Part shown: positions 20,831-31,884 of the stretch, piece after piece
Position numbering within the stretch: position 1 is the stretch's first letter
Layout: each line of letters begins with the position of its first letter
Source: Megaustenia siamemsis
Taxonomy: Eukaryota > Mollusca > Gastropoda > Stylommatophora > Ariophantidae
Direction: 5' to 3'
NCBI GenBank assembly: GCA_032433765.1
Contig: JAVIAB010000046.1
Span: 63,970,175 to 64,034,174 of the forward strand
DNA: 64,000 nt
Made by a program: the position numbers and the translations under genes
Notes under the pieces: model-generated
Seen by the model: the letters and a program-made list of their open reading frames with translations, nothing else
The model's database searches: none
What the model was told of the DNA's origin: nothing

Positions 20831-21440
20831 TAATAATAATCATTATGTGCCATACCAGTTGGTGTAGGTGATCATGTACTTCCACAATCATCATATCAAT
20901 TCCACAGATCCACAGTGCATCATATCAATTCTGTTGTTGACTGTTTTCCATGCCATAACACTAAGCTATCCAGTATCTTCTCTCTTTGTCATCTGTGATC
21001 TCTCTTTCCCTGTATTTTGTCAGTTGTAGACAAGTATTAATCGGCTCCCTTAATGAGATAAGAGTTGCTTGCACAGAACAGAGACAAGTGGCAAGATTTG
21101 ATAAAAGATCTTTACAAGGATTGAAAACTTCTAAAATAAAAATTTAGATAAGAGAAGGAGTATCTGGGTCTACGTCCTTTGGACCGGCTACGGCTCAAAT
21201 GGTCAATAGATAGATAGAAAAGTATTCCGACTTTCCTCTTCTCATGTATTCAAACTTGATTTAAAATGCTGATTGTTTTTTTCTGATGTTTCTTAGGATC
21301 TTCCTTTTTGTGTTGACCTCTTTACAGAATTTCCTTGTTGGTCTTTATAGCTGTCCATGGAACTCTCAACATTCTTCTCAGAAATCCCATCTCTGTGGCC
21401 TCTAGTCATCTTTCAATTGTTTGTCTACTGTCCATAATTC
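20831..21440 (-). mobile_element. LINE family 2, minus-strand 3' fragment split by LINE family 1
   Basis: The complement of the family-2 3' end (see 48495-50590): CCAGTTGGTGTAGGTGATCA near 20860, TTTCCCTGTATTTTGTCAGT at about 21007, interruption at 21039-21219, then CCGACTTTCCTCTTCTCATG and TGTTGGTC-like text up to CTACTGTCCAT at about 21435. Many indels; not functional. Confidence 0.78.
21032..21226 (+). mobile_element. LINE family 1, copy E, nested in LINE family 2
   Basis: A very short 3' fragment starting at AATCGGCTCCC and ending in CAATAGATAGATAGA. It is bounded by AAGTATT at 21032-21038 and 21220-21226. Removing it restores the family-2 text (AGTTGTAGACAAGTATT joined to CCGACTTTCC), which proves the nesting order. 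Confidence 0.88.
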
Positions 21441-21568
21441 TGTAATTTCTATTAATTTTGCTGGGGCTGTTGCCATTTTTGGTCTTCTCTTTTTGATTTC
21501 CAACTGCCGAGGGTTTTTTAATGTTCAAAGAATGTACACTGGACCTCCTGTTGTTGGCCTCTAGCTGA

Positions 21569-23775
21569 GAGGGCATTGGATCTCACTACCCAGAGAGAGC
21601 TAGGCATTGGATCTCACTACCCAGAGAGAGCTAGGCATTGGATCTCACTACCCAGAGAGAGCTAGGCATTGGATCTCACTACCCAGAGAGAGCTAGGCAT
21701 TGGATCTTGCTATTCAGAAAAGGCTTAGCATTGGATCTCGCTACCCAGAGAAAGCAAAGCTTTGGATCTCACTACCCAGAGAGAACTAGACATTGGATCT
21801 CGCTACCCAGAGAAAGCAAAGCTTTGGATCTCACTACCCAGAGAGAACTAGACATTGGATCTCACTACCCAGAGAGAACTAGACATTGGATCTCACTACC
21901 CAGAGAAAGCAAAGCTTTGGATCTCACTACCCAGAGAGAACTAGACATTGGATCTTACCCAGAGAGAACTAGACATTGGATCTTACCCAGAGAGAACTAG
22001 ACATTGGATCTTACCCAGAGAGAACTAGACATTGGATCTTACCCAGAGAGAACTAGACATTGGATCTTACCCAGAGAGAACTAGACATTGGATCTTACCC
22101 AGAGAGAACTAGACATTGGATCTCACTACCCAGAGAGAACTAGACATTGGATCTCACTACCCAGAGAGAACTAGACATTGGATCTCACTACCCAGAGAGA
22201 ACTAGACATTGGATCTCACTACCCAGAGAGAACTAGACATTGGATCTCACTACCCAGAGAGAACTAGACATTGGATCTCACTACCCAGAGAGAACTAGAC
22301 ATTGGATCTCACTACCCAGAGAGAACTAGACATTGGATCTCACTACCCAGAGAGAACTAGACATTGTATCTCACTACCCAGAGAGAACTAGACATTGGAT
22401 CTCACTACCCAGAGAGAACTAGACATTGGATCTCACTACCCAGAGAGAACTAGACATTGGATCTCACTACCCAGAGAGAACTAGACATTGGATCTCACTA
22501 CCCAGAGAGAACTAGACATTGGATCTCACTACCCAGAGAGAACTAGACATTGGATCTCACTACCCAGAGAGAACTAGACATTGGATCTCACTACCCAGAG
22601 AGAACTAGACATTGGATCTCACTACCCAGAGAGAACTAGACATTGGATCTCACTACCCAGAGAGAACTAGACATTGGATCTCACTACCCAGAGAGAACTA
22701 GACATTGGATCTCACTACCCAGAGAGAACTAGACATTGGATCTCACTACCCAGAGAGAACTAGACATTGGATCTCACTACCCAGAGAAAGCAAAGCTTTG
22801 GATCTCACTACGCAGAGAGAACTAGACATTGGATCTTACCCAGAGAGAACTAGACATTGGATCTTACCCAGAGAGAACTAGACATTGGATCTTACCCAGA
22901 GAGAACTAGACATTGGATCTTACCCAGAGAGAACTAGACATTGGATCTTACCCAGAGAGAACTAGACATTGGATCTTACCCAGAGAGAACTAGACATTGG
23001 ATCTCACTACCCAGAGAGAACTAGACATTGGATCTCACTACCCAGAGAGAACTAGACATTGGATCTCACTACCCAGAGAGAACTAGACATTGGATCTCAC
23101 TACCCAGAGAGAACTAGACATTGTATCTCACTACCCAGAGAGAACTAGACATTGGATCTCACTACCCAGAGAGAACTAGACATTGGATCTCACTACCCAG
23201 AGAGAACTAGACATTGGATCTCACTACCCAGAGAGAACTAGACATTGGATCTCACTACCCAGAGAGAACTAGACATTGGATCTCACTACCCAGAGAAAGC
23301 AAAGCTTTGGATCTCACTACCCAGAGAGAACTAGACATTGGATCTTACCCAGAGAGAACTAGACATTGGATCTTACCCAGAGAGAACTAGACATTGGATC
23401 TTACCCAGAGAGAACTAGACATTGGATCTTACCCAGAGAGAACTAGACATTGGATCTTACCCAGAGAGAACTAGACATTGGATCTTACCCAGAGAGAACT
23501 AGACATTGGATCTCACTACCCAGAGAGAACTAGACATTGGATCTCACTACCCAGAGAGAACTAGACATTGGATCTCACTACCCAGAGAGAACTAAACATT
23601 GGATCTCACTACCCAGAGAGAACTAGACATTGGATCTCACTACCCAGAGAGAACTAGACATTGGATCTCACTACCCAGAGAGAACTAGACATTGGATCTC
23701 ACTACCCAGAGAGAACTAGACATTGGATCTCACTACCCAGAGAGAACTAGACATTGGATCTCACTACCCAGAGAC
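21569..23775. repeat. 31/28-bp satellite with higher-order structure
   Basis: The main unit (31 bp) contains GACATTGGATCTCACTACCC and AGAGAGAACTA. A 28-bp variant lacks CAC (GGATCTTACCCAGAG). A third variant carries AGAAAGCAAAGCTTTGG. A block made of one AAAGCAAAGCTTT unit, one normal unit and about seven 28-bp units recurs at about 21905, 22787 and 23295, so multi-unit segments have been duplicated. The array lies in the TANC-like intron. Confidence 0.95.
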
Positions 23776-23821
23776 CACGGGAGGGTAAAGCTATGAAGAA
23801 GCCTCTGATTAAAAAAAAATT

Positions 23822-23900
23822 TCTACTGTCTGAAGTTGGAATCGAACCTGAAACCTTCTTGCCAAGAGCCTGACGTCTCACCACTAGACCAGTCAGCCCC
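23822..23900 (-). mobile_element. tRNA-derived SINE head
   Basis: The minus strand reads GGGGGCTGACTGGTCTAGTG, GTGAGACGTCAGGC, then GGTTTCAGGTTCGATTCCAA. The A box (TGGTCTAGTGG) and B box (GGTTCGATTCC) are near consensus and correctly spaced, but the 3' strand does not pair with the GGGGGCTG start and an A-rich run follows. A decayed SINE head is more likely than a working tRNA gene. Confidence 0.6.
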
Positions 23901-24002
23901 CGAAACTCATTTTCTAATTTTCAATGACAAATGTAAAGATTGAACAAAATGATAAATCAAGATGCATTGCTAAAGCTAACTTTGAGTGTTATGATGAAGT
24001 AC

Positions 24003-24227
24003 CTGTAAGAGTGGACATTGGACTTGTGTCAGACAGACATCTCTCAGGTGTGTACTCACTGCTGGACAGTGATGATATTGAGTTGAAGGCTGCCTCCCCT
24101 TGCTGGCCATCCACACCAATGCCCACGATGCCTGTGGGTGGTACTCTGTCGCCTAGCAACAAGCCTAGCCTCATCATGAGGTCATTTTGTGCCACGTCTG
24201 GGGGAGGTGGAGGGGGACTGTCATTGC
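24003..24227 (-). CDS. Probable TANC-like gene exon (225 bp)
   Basis: The minus strand reads TTGAATCCAG acceptor, 225 bp open, then GTACTT donor (weak after GT); both ends phase 1. The peptide begins NDSPPPPPPDVAQNDLMM, then RLGLLLGDRVPPTGIVG, and ends SSSEYTPERCLSDTSPMS followed by TLT. The polyproline run could bind SH3 or EVH1 domains; the Ser-rich end with SPM and TPE suits proline-directed phosphorylation. Both are family-level inferences. Its place in the phase-1 chain supports the TANC-like assignment. Confidence 0.7.
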
Positions 24228-24295
24228 CTGGATTCAAAACAAAACACAGCCAATCAAAATTTCATATTTTAAGTGACCAAAAAATAAAACAAATA

Positions 24296-24665
24296 TTCAA
24301 ATGAAAGAATTCAAGTGAAAATGAAAGAATTCAAGTAAAAATGTAAGAATTCAAGTAGAAATGAAAGAATTCAAGTAAAATGTAAGAATTCAAGTAGAAA
24401 TGAAAGAATTCAAGTAAAAATGTAAGATTTCAAGTAAAAATGAAATAATTCAAGCAAAAATGAAATAATTCAAGTAAAAATGTAAGAACTCAAGTAGAAA
24501 TTAAAGAATTCAAGTAAAAAATGAAAGAATTCAAGTAAAAATGTAAGAATTCAAGTAGAAATGAAAGAATTCAAGCAAAAATGGAATAATTCAAGTAAAA
24601 ATGTAAGAATTCAAAGTAGAAATTAAAGAATTCAAGTAAAAATGAAAGAATTCAAGTAAAAATGA
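24296..24665. repeat. Minisatellite of about 20 bp
   Basis: GAAAGAATTCAAGTAAAAAT with variants (GTAAGAATTC, GAAATAATTC; GTAGAAAT) repeats about 19 times. It contains many EcoRI-type GAATTC sites. Confidence 0.9.
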
Positions 24666-24822
24666 CACCAGTAAATTGGCCACACATTAAGAAAATCTGT
24701 ATATGGGTAAAAAACGTGCCTTATTCTGGAATTCACAAGGTAAAGTTAGAAACACCAAGAAATACTTGCAGAAAAATGTATGATCATGTACAAAGTAGAC
24801 AATGAAAACATTTGTCAAAACT
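24666..24822. other. Unassigned intronic sequence
   Basis: Short AT-rich stretch; nothing recognised. Confidence 0.4.
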
Positions 24823-25067
24823 GGAAAGTGATGCCTCAAAGAGGTGAATGAAGGTGAAACATTGCAGGCACAACTGGGAGGTGGTAACAAATGATGTGAT
24901 TTGTTGAGAGCATTTGAGTTTTCGTTGGGACAGGTGGTGGGATTGGAAAGTGATGCCTCAAAGAGGTGAATGAAGGTGAAACATTGCAGGCACAACTGGG
25001 AGGTGGTAACAAATGATGTGATTTGTTGAGAGCATTTGAGTTTTCGTTGGGACAGGTGGTGGGATTG
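24823..25067 (-). repeat. Two 122-bp direct copies resembling the proline-rich exon
   Basis: The segment GGAAAGTGATGCCTCAAAGA to GACAGGTGGTGGGATT occurs twice in succession (offset 122). On the minus strand each contains CCACCTGTCCCAACGAAAAC and CAACAAATCACATCATTTG, which resemble CCACCTGTTCCAGCAAAGCC and CAACCAATCACATCTTTTGG of the TANC-like exon 28217-28417. One frame reads PPPVPTKTQ against PPVPAKPK in that exon. The 122-bp period breaks the frame between copies. A possible acceptor GTGCAAG precedes it. It may be a decayed exon duplicate or an unrecognised real exon. Confidence 0.5.
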
Positions 25068-25440
25068 CCTTGCACGTACAAGATGCGGAACATCATCTGT
25101 GATATGTTCACTATGTGGCTCTTTGAATTCTAATTAAACAGAGAAATTAAACAGAGAAATTAAACAGAGAAAAGATTCTAGAGAAAACTAAAAAGTTCAA
25201 TTAAACATTGCAAGATGTTGTGGTTGTTGTTTTTGTTATGGGTCCAGCTACCGGTGAGCTGACGCCCTTCGGCCCAATGCCATGTAAAGATATCTACAGG
25301 TGTTTCTGAGTTCCCTTGTAGTTCCGTACAAGGTGTTCCATTTATCAGGTCTTTGAGGAAGTAGAGTTGCTCTGATGTCAGTAAGCTTTGGACAGTCAAA
25401 ATGTGATGTTCTACTGTTCCATGTGGATGCTCACAGAGTG
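25068..25440. other. Intronic sequence with a 3-copy 14-bp repeat
   Basis: ACAGAGAAATTAAA-like units at about 25135-25172; otherwise unassigned. Confidence 0.4.
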
Positions 25441-25890
25441 GACATGCTGGAGTTTGGCTTCATTGTATTCTATAGATGTGATTGTTCAGTGGTACATGAC
25501 CATCATTGTATTCTATAGATGTGATTGTTCAGTGGTACATGACCATCATTGTATTCTATAGATGTGATTGTTCAGTGGTACATGACCATCATTGTATTCT
25601 ATAGATGTGATTGTTCAGTGGTACATGACCATCATTGTATTCTATAGATGTGATTGTTCAGTGGTACATGACCATCATTGTATTCTATAGATGTGATTGT
25701 TCAGTGGTAAATGACCATCATTGTATTCTATAGATGTGATTGTTCAGTGGTACATGACCATCATTGTATTCTATAGATGTGATTGTTCAGTGGTACATGA
25801 CCATCATTGTATTCTATAGATGTGATTGTTCAGTGGTACATGACCATCATTGTATTCTATAGATGTGATTGTTCAGTGGTACATGACCAG
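25441..25890. repeat. 43-bp minisatellite, ten copies
   Basis: Unit: CATCATTGTATTCTATAGAT, GTGATTGTTCAGTGGTACAT, GAC. Nearly invariant, so recently expanded. Confidence 0.95.
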
Positions 25891-26154
25891 GTTTTAGTTT
25901 GAAGATGGTGGTTTGGTCCCTTTGTTTTAGGTTGTTAATGTTGTCATGGGGGTTTGGCCTTGACATGTATATAACAAGATCTCTCCATATTTTTCCCATT
26001 CCCCATCCATTCTGCCAATCTTCTCTAAAGTTAGAATTGATGATTTGTTTGTCATGTTTAATGAGATGGTGTTAAATTGTGTTTGTCTGGATCCTCTCTT
26101 AGCTAGTGTATCTGCTTTGTCATTTCCGGGTATGACATTGCAGTATCAATCCTA
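25891..26154. other. Unassigned intronic sequence
   Basis: No recognised feature. Confidence 0.35.
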
Positions 26155-27385
26155 ATGAATGGGAGGATATGATGGGAAAATGTGATGGGAGGATATGATG
26201 GGAAAATGTGATGGGAGGATATGATGGGAAAATGTGATGGGAGGATATGATGGGAAAATGTGATGGGAGGATATGATGGGAGGATATGATGGGAAAATGT
26301 AATGGGAGGATATGATGGGAAAATGTGATGGGAGGATATGATGGGAGGATATGATGGGAAATGTGATGGGAGGATATGATGGGAGGATATGATGGGAAAA
26401 TGTGATGGGAGGATATGATGGGAGGATATGATGGGAAAATGTGATGGGAGGATATGATGGGAAAATGTGATGGGAGGATATGATGGGAAAATGTGATGGG
26501 AGGATATGATGGGAAAATGTGATGGGAGGATATGATGGGAAAATGTGATGGGAGGATATGATGGGAAAATGTGATGGGAGGATATGATGGGAGGATATGA
26601 TGGGAAAATGTGATGGGAGGATATGATGGGAAAATGTGATGGGAGGATATGATGGGAGGATATGATGGGAAAATGTGATGGGAGGATATGATGGGAGGAT
26701 ATGATGGGAAAATGTGATGGGAGGATATGATGGGAGGATATGATGGGAAAATGTGATGGGAGGATATGATGGGAAAATGTGATGGGAGGATATGATGGGA
26801 AAATGTGATGGGAGGATATGATGGGAAAATGTGATGGGAGGATATGATGGGAAAATGTGATGGGAGGATATGATGGGAAAATGTGATGGGAGGATATGAT
26901 GGGAGGATATGATGGGAAAATGTGATGGGAGGATATGATGGGAAAATGTGATGGGAGGATATGATGGGAGGATATGATGGGAAAATGTGATGGGAGGATA
27001 TGATGGGAGGATATGATGGGAAAATGTGATGGGAGGATATGATGGGAGGATATGATGGGAAAATGTGATGGGAGGATATGATGGGAAAATGTGATGGGAG
27101 GATATGATGGGAAAATGTGATGGGAGGATATGATGGGAAAATGTGATGGGAGGATATGATGGGAAAATGTGATGGGAGGATATGATGGGAGAATATGATG
27201 GGAAAATGTGATGGGAGAATATGATGGGAAAATGAGATGGGAGGATATGATGGCAAAATGTGATGGGAGGATATGATGGGAGGATATGATGGGAGGATAT
27301 GATGGGAGGATATGATGGGAAAATATGATGGGAGGATATGATGGGAAAATGTGATGGGAGGATGTAATGAGAGAATATGATGGGA
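26155..27385. repeat. 13-bp purine-rich satellite in 26-bp pairs
   Basis: Units GATGGGAGGATAT and GATGGGAAAATGT (13 bp) alternate, with occasional doublets of the first. The plus strand has almost no C and regular GGG runs. Two overlapping minus frames of about 450 codons (ILPSHFPIISSHH) arise because 39 bp, three units, is a multiple of three and the units lack stops. Confidence 0.95.
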
Positions 27386-27728
27386 GAGAGTGGGGCAGCA
27401 AGATTTTGAGATTATGACAATCTGTGAGGAAAATATTATATGGCACAATTCTGTGACAATCATTGTACAAACTTTCCTATAAAACCATCATGCTCTTCAA
27501 TATCCCTATGCCTTCAATGCTGCTGACACTTCAGGCATGTGTAACCTCATCAACACTAGCAAAACCCATTCTAGCAGAGAAAATGACAGAATGCTCCTCA
27601 GTGACATGGAGAAACAAGCTATATAAAACATAAAGAGTTTTATGCCCAAAAGTGAATTATTTAAAAGTGCTCATATTTTAACTTTTGAAATAAGTTTATA
27701 AATGTTCATACAACAATAGTGCTCAAAT
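27386..27728. other. No feature recognised
   Basis: AT-rich unique sequence in the TANC-like intron. Confidence 0.4.
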
Positions 27729-28166
27729 TAGGGCTCCCAGGACTTCCTGTCAATATGGCGGAAAGGTGGCAGGAACCGTTGAGGGTCAGTCTGAAAAGTG
27801 TTCTTTGTTGCAGTTTTCTCATATTCCAAGTCTGGCTTGCTGTTGGAGCTACTGAGTTTAGTGCTCTGTGCATAAAGTGAGATGTGTGTTTCATGCAGAT
27901 CATGTTTCAATATTTCGATTGCTTACAATGAATGATGATATCGTATGATGAAGGACAGTTCAGCTGCGTTCACTTTTTGTGCAATAAAGCCTTGTGTCTT
28001 TTGGCGTGTGCTGTAGCTGCTATGATGGGGACTGCAGCTGCATTTCTTTGTTTGGATCCTTCCAAGAGGTGAGTTTTAATTTGGATGATTCCACTGGCAC
28101 GGGAGGTTGAGCAATTATGAATTTTAATTAGTTTGCAGTGATACTGGGACCTTTGACTAACCATAA
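27729..28166. repeat. Dispersed repeat family X, copy 2
   Basis: It aligns along its length with 19053-19497 in the same orientation, and ends about 50 bp short of the TANC-like exon donor at 28217. Confidence 0.75.
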
Positions 28167-28216
28167 CCATGAGCTCCCAAACTTAGTACAGCGAGCCCGA
28201 TGTAACGATGACTTAC

Positions 28217-28417
28217 CCTGACCTAGATTTGTTGTAGCTGTGGAAACTGTAGACTTGGAGCTGGCATCTTGAGAGCCAATAGCTGAGTCACTGCTGTAGT
28301 GGCCTGGACTTCGGTTGTCATAGCAACGATCAGAACCTGTCTGGTAGGGGGGGCCAAAAGATGTGATTGGTTGAAAGTACTTGGGCTTTGCTGGAACAGG
28401 TGGCGCCATCTTCATAC
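28217..28417 (-). CDS. Probable TANC-like gene exon with PxxP motif (201 bp)
   Basis: The minus strand reads TTTCTGTCACAG acceptor, 201 bp open, then CAGG before GTAAGT; both ends phase 1. The peptide begins MKMAPPVPAKPKYFQPIT, then SFGPPYQTGSDRCYDNRSPG, HYSSDSAIGSQDASSKSTVS and TATTNLGQ. PPVPAKPK is a typical SH3-binding motif; SDSAIGSQ resembles a phosphodegron or CK2 site. I do not recognise it alone. Phase and position link it to the P-loop exons downstream. Earlier exons, including the start codon, are not identified above 28417. Confidence 0.72.
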
Positions 28418-28467
28418 CTGTGACAGAAATTTTGCACATTTCAAAAACACAACATACATAGAACTCT

Positions 28468-29940
28468 TCTACAGTTGATTCAAGTTGATTAGAAAAAGTT
28501 CTAGTTACAGTGGCATTTATGGTTGAAAGTGGACAATCAAAGTTCTAGTTACAGTGGCATTTATGGTTGAAAGTGGACAATCAAAGTTCTAGTTACAGTG
28601 GCATTTATGGTTGAAAGTGGACAATCAAAGTTCTAGTTACAGTGGCATTTGTGGTTGAAAGTGGACAACCAAAGTTCTAGTTACAGTGGCATTTGTGGTT
28701 GAAAGTGGACAACCAAATTTCTAGTTACAGTGGCATTTGTGGTTGAAAGTGGACAATCAAAGTTCTAGTTACAGTGGCATTTGTGGTTGAAAGTGGACAA
28801 CCAAAGTTCTAGTTATAGTGGCATTTGTGGTTGAAAGTGGACAACCAAAGTTCTAGTTACAGTGGCATTTGTGGTTGAAAGTGGACAATCAAAGTTCTAG
28901 TTACAGTGGCATTTGTGGTTGAAAGTGGACAACCAAAGTTCTAGTTACAGTGGCATTTGTGGTTGAAAGTGGACAATCAAAGTTCTAGTTACAGTGGCAT
29001 TTGTGGTTGAAAGTGGACAATCAAAGTTCTAGTTACAGTGGCATTTGTGGTTGAAAGTGGACAACCAAAGTTCTAGTTACAGTGGCATTTGTGGTTGAAA
29101 GTGGACAATCAAAGTTCTAGTTACAGTGGCATTTGTGGTTGAAAGTGGACAACCAAAGTTCTAGTTACAGTGGCATTTGTGGTTGAAAGTGGACAACCAA
29201 AGTTCTAGTTACAGTGGCATTTATGGTTGAAAGTGGACAATCAAAGTTCTAGTTACAGTGGCATTTATGGTTGAAAGTGGACAATCAAAGTTCTAGTTAC
29301 AGTGGCATTTGTGGTTGAAAGTGTACAACCAAAGTTCTAGTTTATTTTAGTGACAATTGTGGTTGAAAGTGGACAACCAAAGTTCTAGTTACAGTGGCAT
29401 TTGTGGTTGAAAGTGGACAACCAAAGTTCTAGTTACAGTGGCATTTGTGGTTGAAAGTGGACAACCAAAGTTCTAGTTTATTTTAGTAACAATTGTGGTT
29501 GAAAGTGGACAACCAAAGTTCTAGTTACAGTGGCATTTGTGGTTGAAAGTGGACAATCACAGTTCTAGTTTATTTTAGTGGCAATTGTGGTTGAAAGTGG
29601 ACAACCAAAGTTCTAGTTACAGTGGCATTTATGGTTGAAAGTGGACAACCAAAGTTCTAGTTACAGTGGCATTTATGGTTGAAAGTGGACAACCAAAGTT
29701 CTAGTTACAGTGGCATTTATGGTTGAAAGTAGACAACCAAAGTTCTAGTTACAGTGGCATTTATGGTTGAAAGTGGACAACCAAAGTTCTAGTTACAGTG
29801 GCATTTATGGTTGAAAGTGGACAACCAAAGCTCTAGTTACAGTGGCATTTATGGTTGAAAGTGGACAACTGAAACTCTAGATTCAGTTTCAGTGACAATT
29901 GTGGTTGAAAGTGGACAATTTAATTTCAGTGACAAATATG
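28468..29940. repeat. 44-bp minisatellite, about 33 copies
   Basis: Unit: AGTTCTAGTTACAGTGGCAT, TTGTGGTTGAAAGTGGACAA, CCAA. A variant with TTTATTTTAGTGACAA replacing the TACAGTGGC part appears three times at about 29340-29590. The ends use ATGG, the centre GTGG. Confidence 0.95.
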
Positions 29941-30085
29941 TACATTTTTTAAATGTTTATCCTCACAATCTACTAAACTACAACTAGAACAAACTTTCAT
30001 TCAGCAAAAAGAATTATCCTTTGAAGGTTGTGTCCAATATTGGAACCACTTGCACGAGATATTCATTTTATAAATGAGTGGAATG

Positions 30086-30853
30086 TAGTAGATTTGTTAA
30101 AGTCATGAAAAGCTTAATTCCAACAGACGACAAAATATACATGGAAAACAAACCAGTGGAAGAGATCGATCACTTTATCTATCTTGGAAGTCACATTGAT
30201 CGAGAAGGGGACACAAGTAAAGAAATTAGAATCAGAATAGCTAAAGCAGCAATGTCTTTCAGAAGCCTTGAAAAGTTGTGGAAATCAAAACTCATTAGCA
30301 CAAACACAAAACTTAGGCTATTCAAATCAAATGTACTATCAACCCTTACGTATGCGTGTGAAAGCTGGAAAACAACAAGAGATATAGAAACAAAGTTGAA
30401 CACATTCGAAAATAAATGTCTAAGGAAAATACTTGGTATAGCGTGGAACGAATTCAAAACAAACGAGGAAATTAGAGAAATTACCAATTAACCACTAATA
30501 TCTTCAATAATCAAGAAAAGATGACGGTCATATGTTGGACATGTGATGAGAAGAGATAATAACCAAATAGCAAAGCAAGCCCTCATATGGGAAACAACAG
30601 GTAAGAGGAAAAGAGGAAGACCCAGAGAGACACTGAGAAGAACATTGATGAGAGAGGCAAGAGCAGCATGAATCTGCTCCCTCGAAGAGATAGAGCTGCT
30701 TGCACAGAACAGAGACAAAAGGCGAGATTTGATCAAATATCTTTAAAAGAATTGAAAACTGCTAGCACAAAAATTTAGATAAGAGAAGGAGTATCTTGGT
30801 CTACGCCCTATGGGCCGGCTACGGTTCGAAAGGTCAATAGATAGATAGTAGAT
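30086..30853 (+). mobile_element. LINE family 1, copy F
   Basis: Plus orientation; duplication TAGTAGAT at 30086-30093 and 30846-30853, the second partly overlapping the (TAGA)n tail. The frame 30078-30490 reads MENKPVEEIDHFIYLGSHID to NKCLRKILGIAWNEF and stops at ITN; the rest (VGHVMRRDNN, KRKRGRPRETLRR) lies downstream with stops. Non-functional. Confidence 0.85.
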
Positions 30854-31104
30854 ATGCAGCATAAATAAATGTTGCAAGATTTATACGGTTGGAGTTAAAA
30901 TATCATTTTTTTATTAAAAAGAAACAGCTGTGCAATTTATAACCGATTGATGACTTTCATCTCGCAAAGAATTTGTCTAATTCACTTTGTCACTCACTCA
31001 TTGTCTACTTCCAACAGATAGTAGTGTATAGCTATGGGTTACGTAGCTCGCTGGATATTTTCTATTTCAATTATTTGTACACAAGAGACTTCAATGTGTC
31101 CAGA
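30854..31104. other. Unassigned sequence
   Basis: Searched on the minus strand for an upstream TANC-like exon; none found. Confidence 0.35.
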
Positions 31105-31440
31105 GGAAACAAGTACAAATAATGAACAGAAGATACATGTACAAATAATGAACAGAAGAAACAAGTACAAATAATGAACAGAAGAAACAAGTACAAATAA
31201 TTAACAGAAGATACAAGTACAAATAATTAACAGAAGAAACAAGTACAAATAATTAACAGAAGATACAAGTACAAATAATGAACAGATGAAACAAGTACAA
31301 AGAATGAACAGAAGAAACAAGTACAAATAATTAACAGAAGATACAAGTACAAATAATGAACAGAAGAAACAAGTACAAATAATGAACATATGAAACAATT
31401 ACAAATAATGAACATAAGAATCAAGCACAAATAATGAACA
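31105..31440. repeat. 26-bp A-rich minisatellite
   Basis: GAACAGAAGAAACAAGTACA then AATAAT, about thirteen copies, with A/T variants. Confidence 0.93.
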
Positions 31441-31884
31441 TAAGAAAGAAAGAAAGAAAAATAATACTGAATAAACTGAAATGTAAAATCATGAAATCAG
31501 AGATGGTACAATGAATGTATACAGTACCACTAGCATTTCTTATAGTAAATATGACATAAATACGACAGCACTGCTAAAGAGTAATGTTAAATCAAGTACT
31601 ACTTCTACATTAATATCAGACTGCCTGAAATTCTCGCTCGACTGGGAGACTTTGGACTACAAAAAAGATTTATTCATCATCTTTATCTATTCTGCTTTTC
31701 TGTGTGCCCATCTATGGATTGATTCGAATGTTTTTACTGACCAGTTTTTCTACTTTCTCTCTCAGCAATACCAATGTCTTTCACATTTGATTATTTCTTG
31801 CTATATTATAGACCAGGCTACTTAATCATATGATACGTGTGTCCTGTCTTCTTACTTAACTAATTAATCTGAGTAAAATCAATA
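31441..31884. other. Unassigned sequence with a 104-codon open frame
   Basis: A plus frame at 31511-31825 reads through without repeats but has no recognised domain, no convincing start context and AT-rich codons. I do not call it a gene. Confidence 0.3.

Noticed and set aside
23822..23900. Candidate functional tRNA gene on minus.
   Set aside because: A and B boxes are good, but the acceptor stem does not pair and an A-rich tail follows, so it is a SINE head.
26103..27470. Two overlapping minus frames of about 450 codons.
   Set aside because: Products of the 13-bp satellite; both frames encode the same trivial HHILPS-type repeat.
31511..31825. A 104-codon plus frame as a small gene.
   Set aside because: AT-rich, no motif, no homologue recognised and no splice or promoter evidence.
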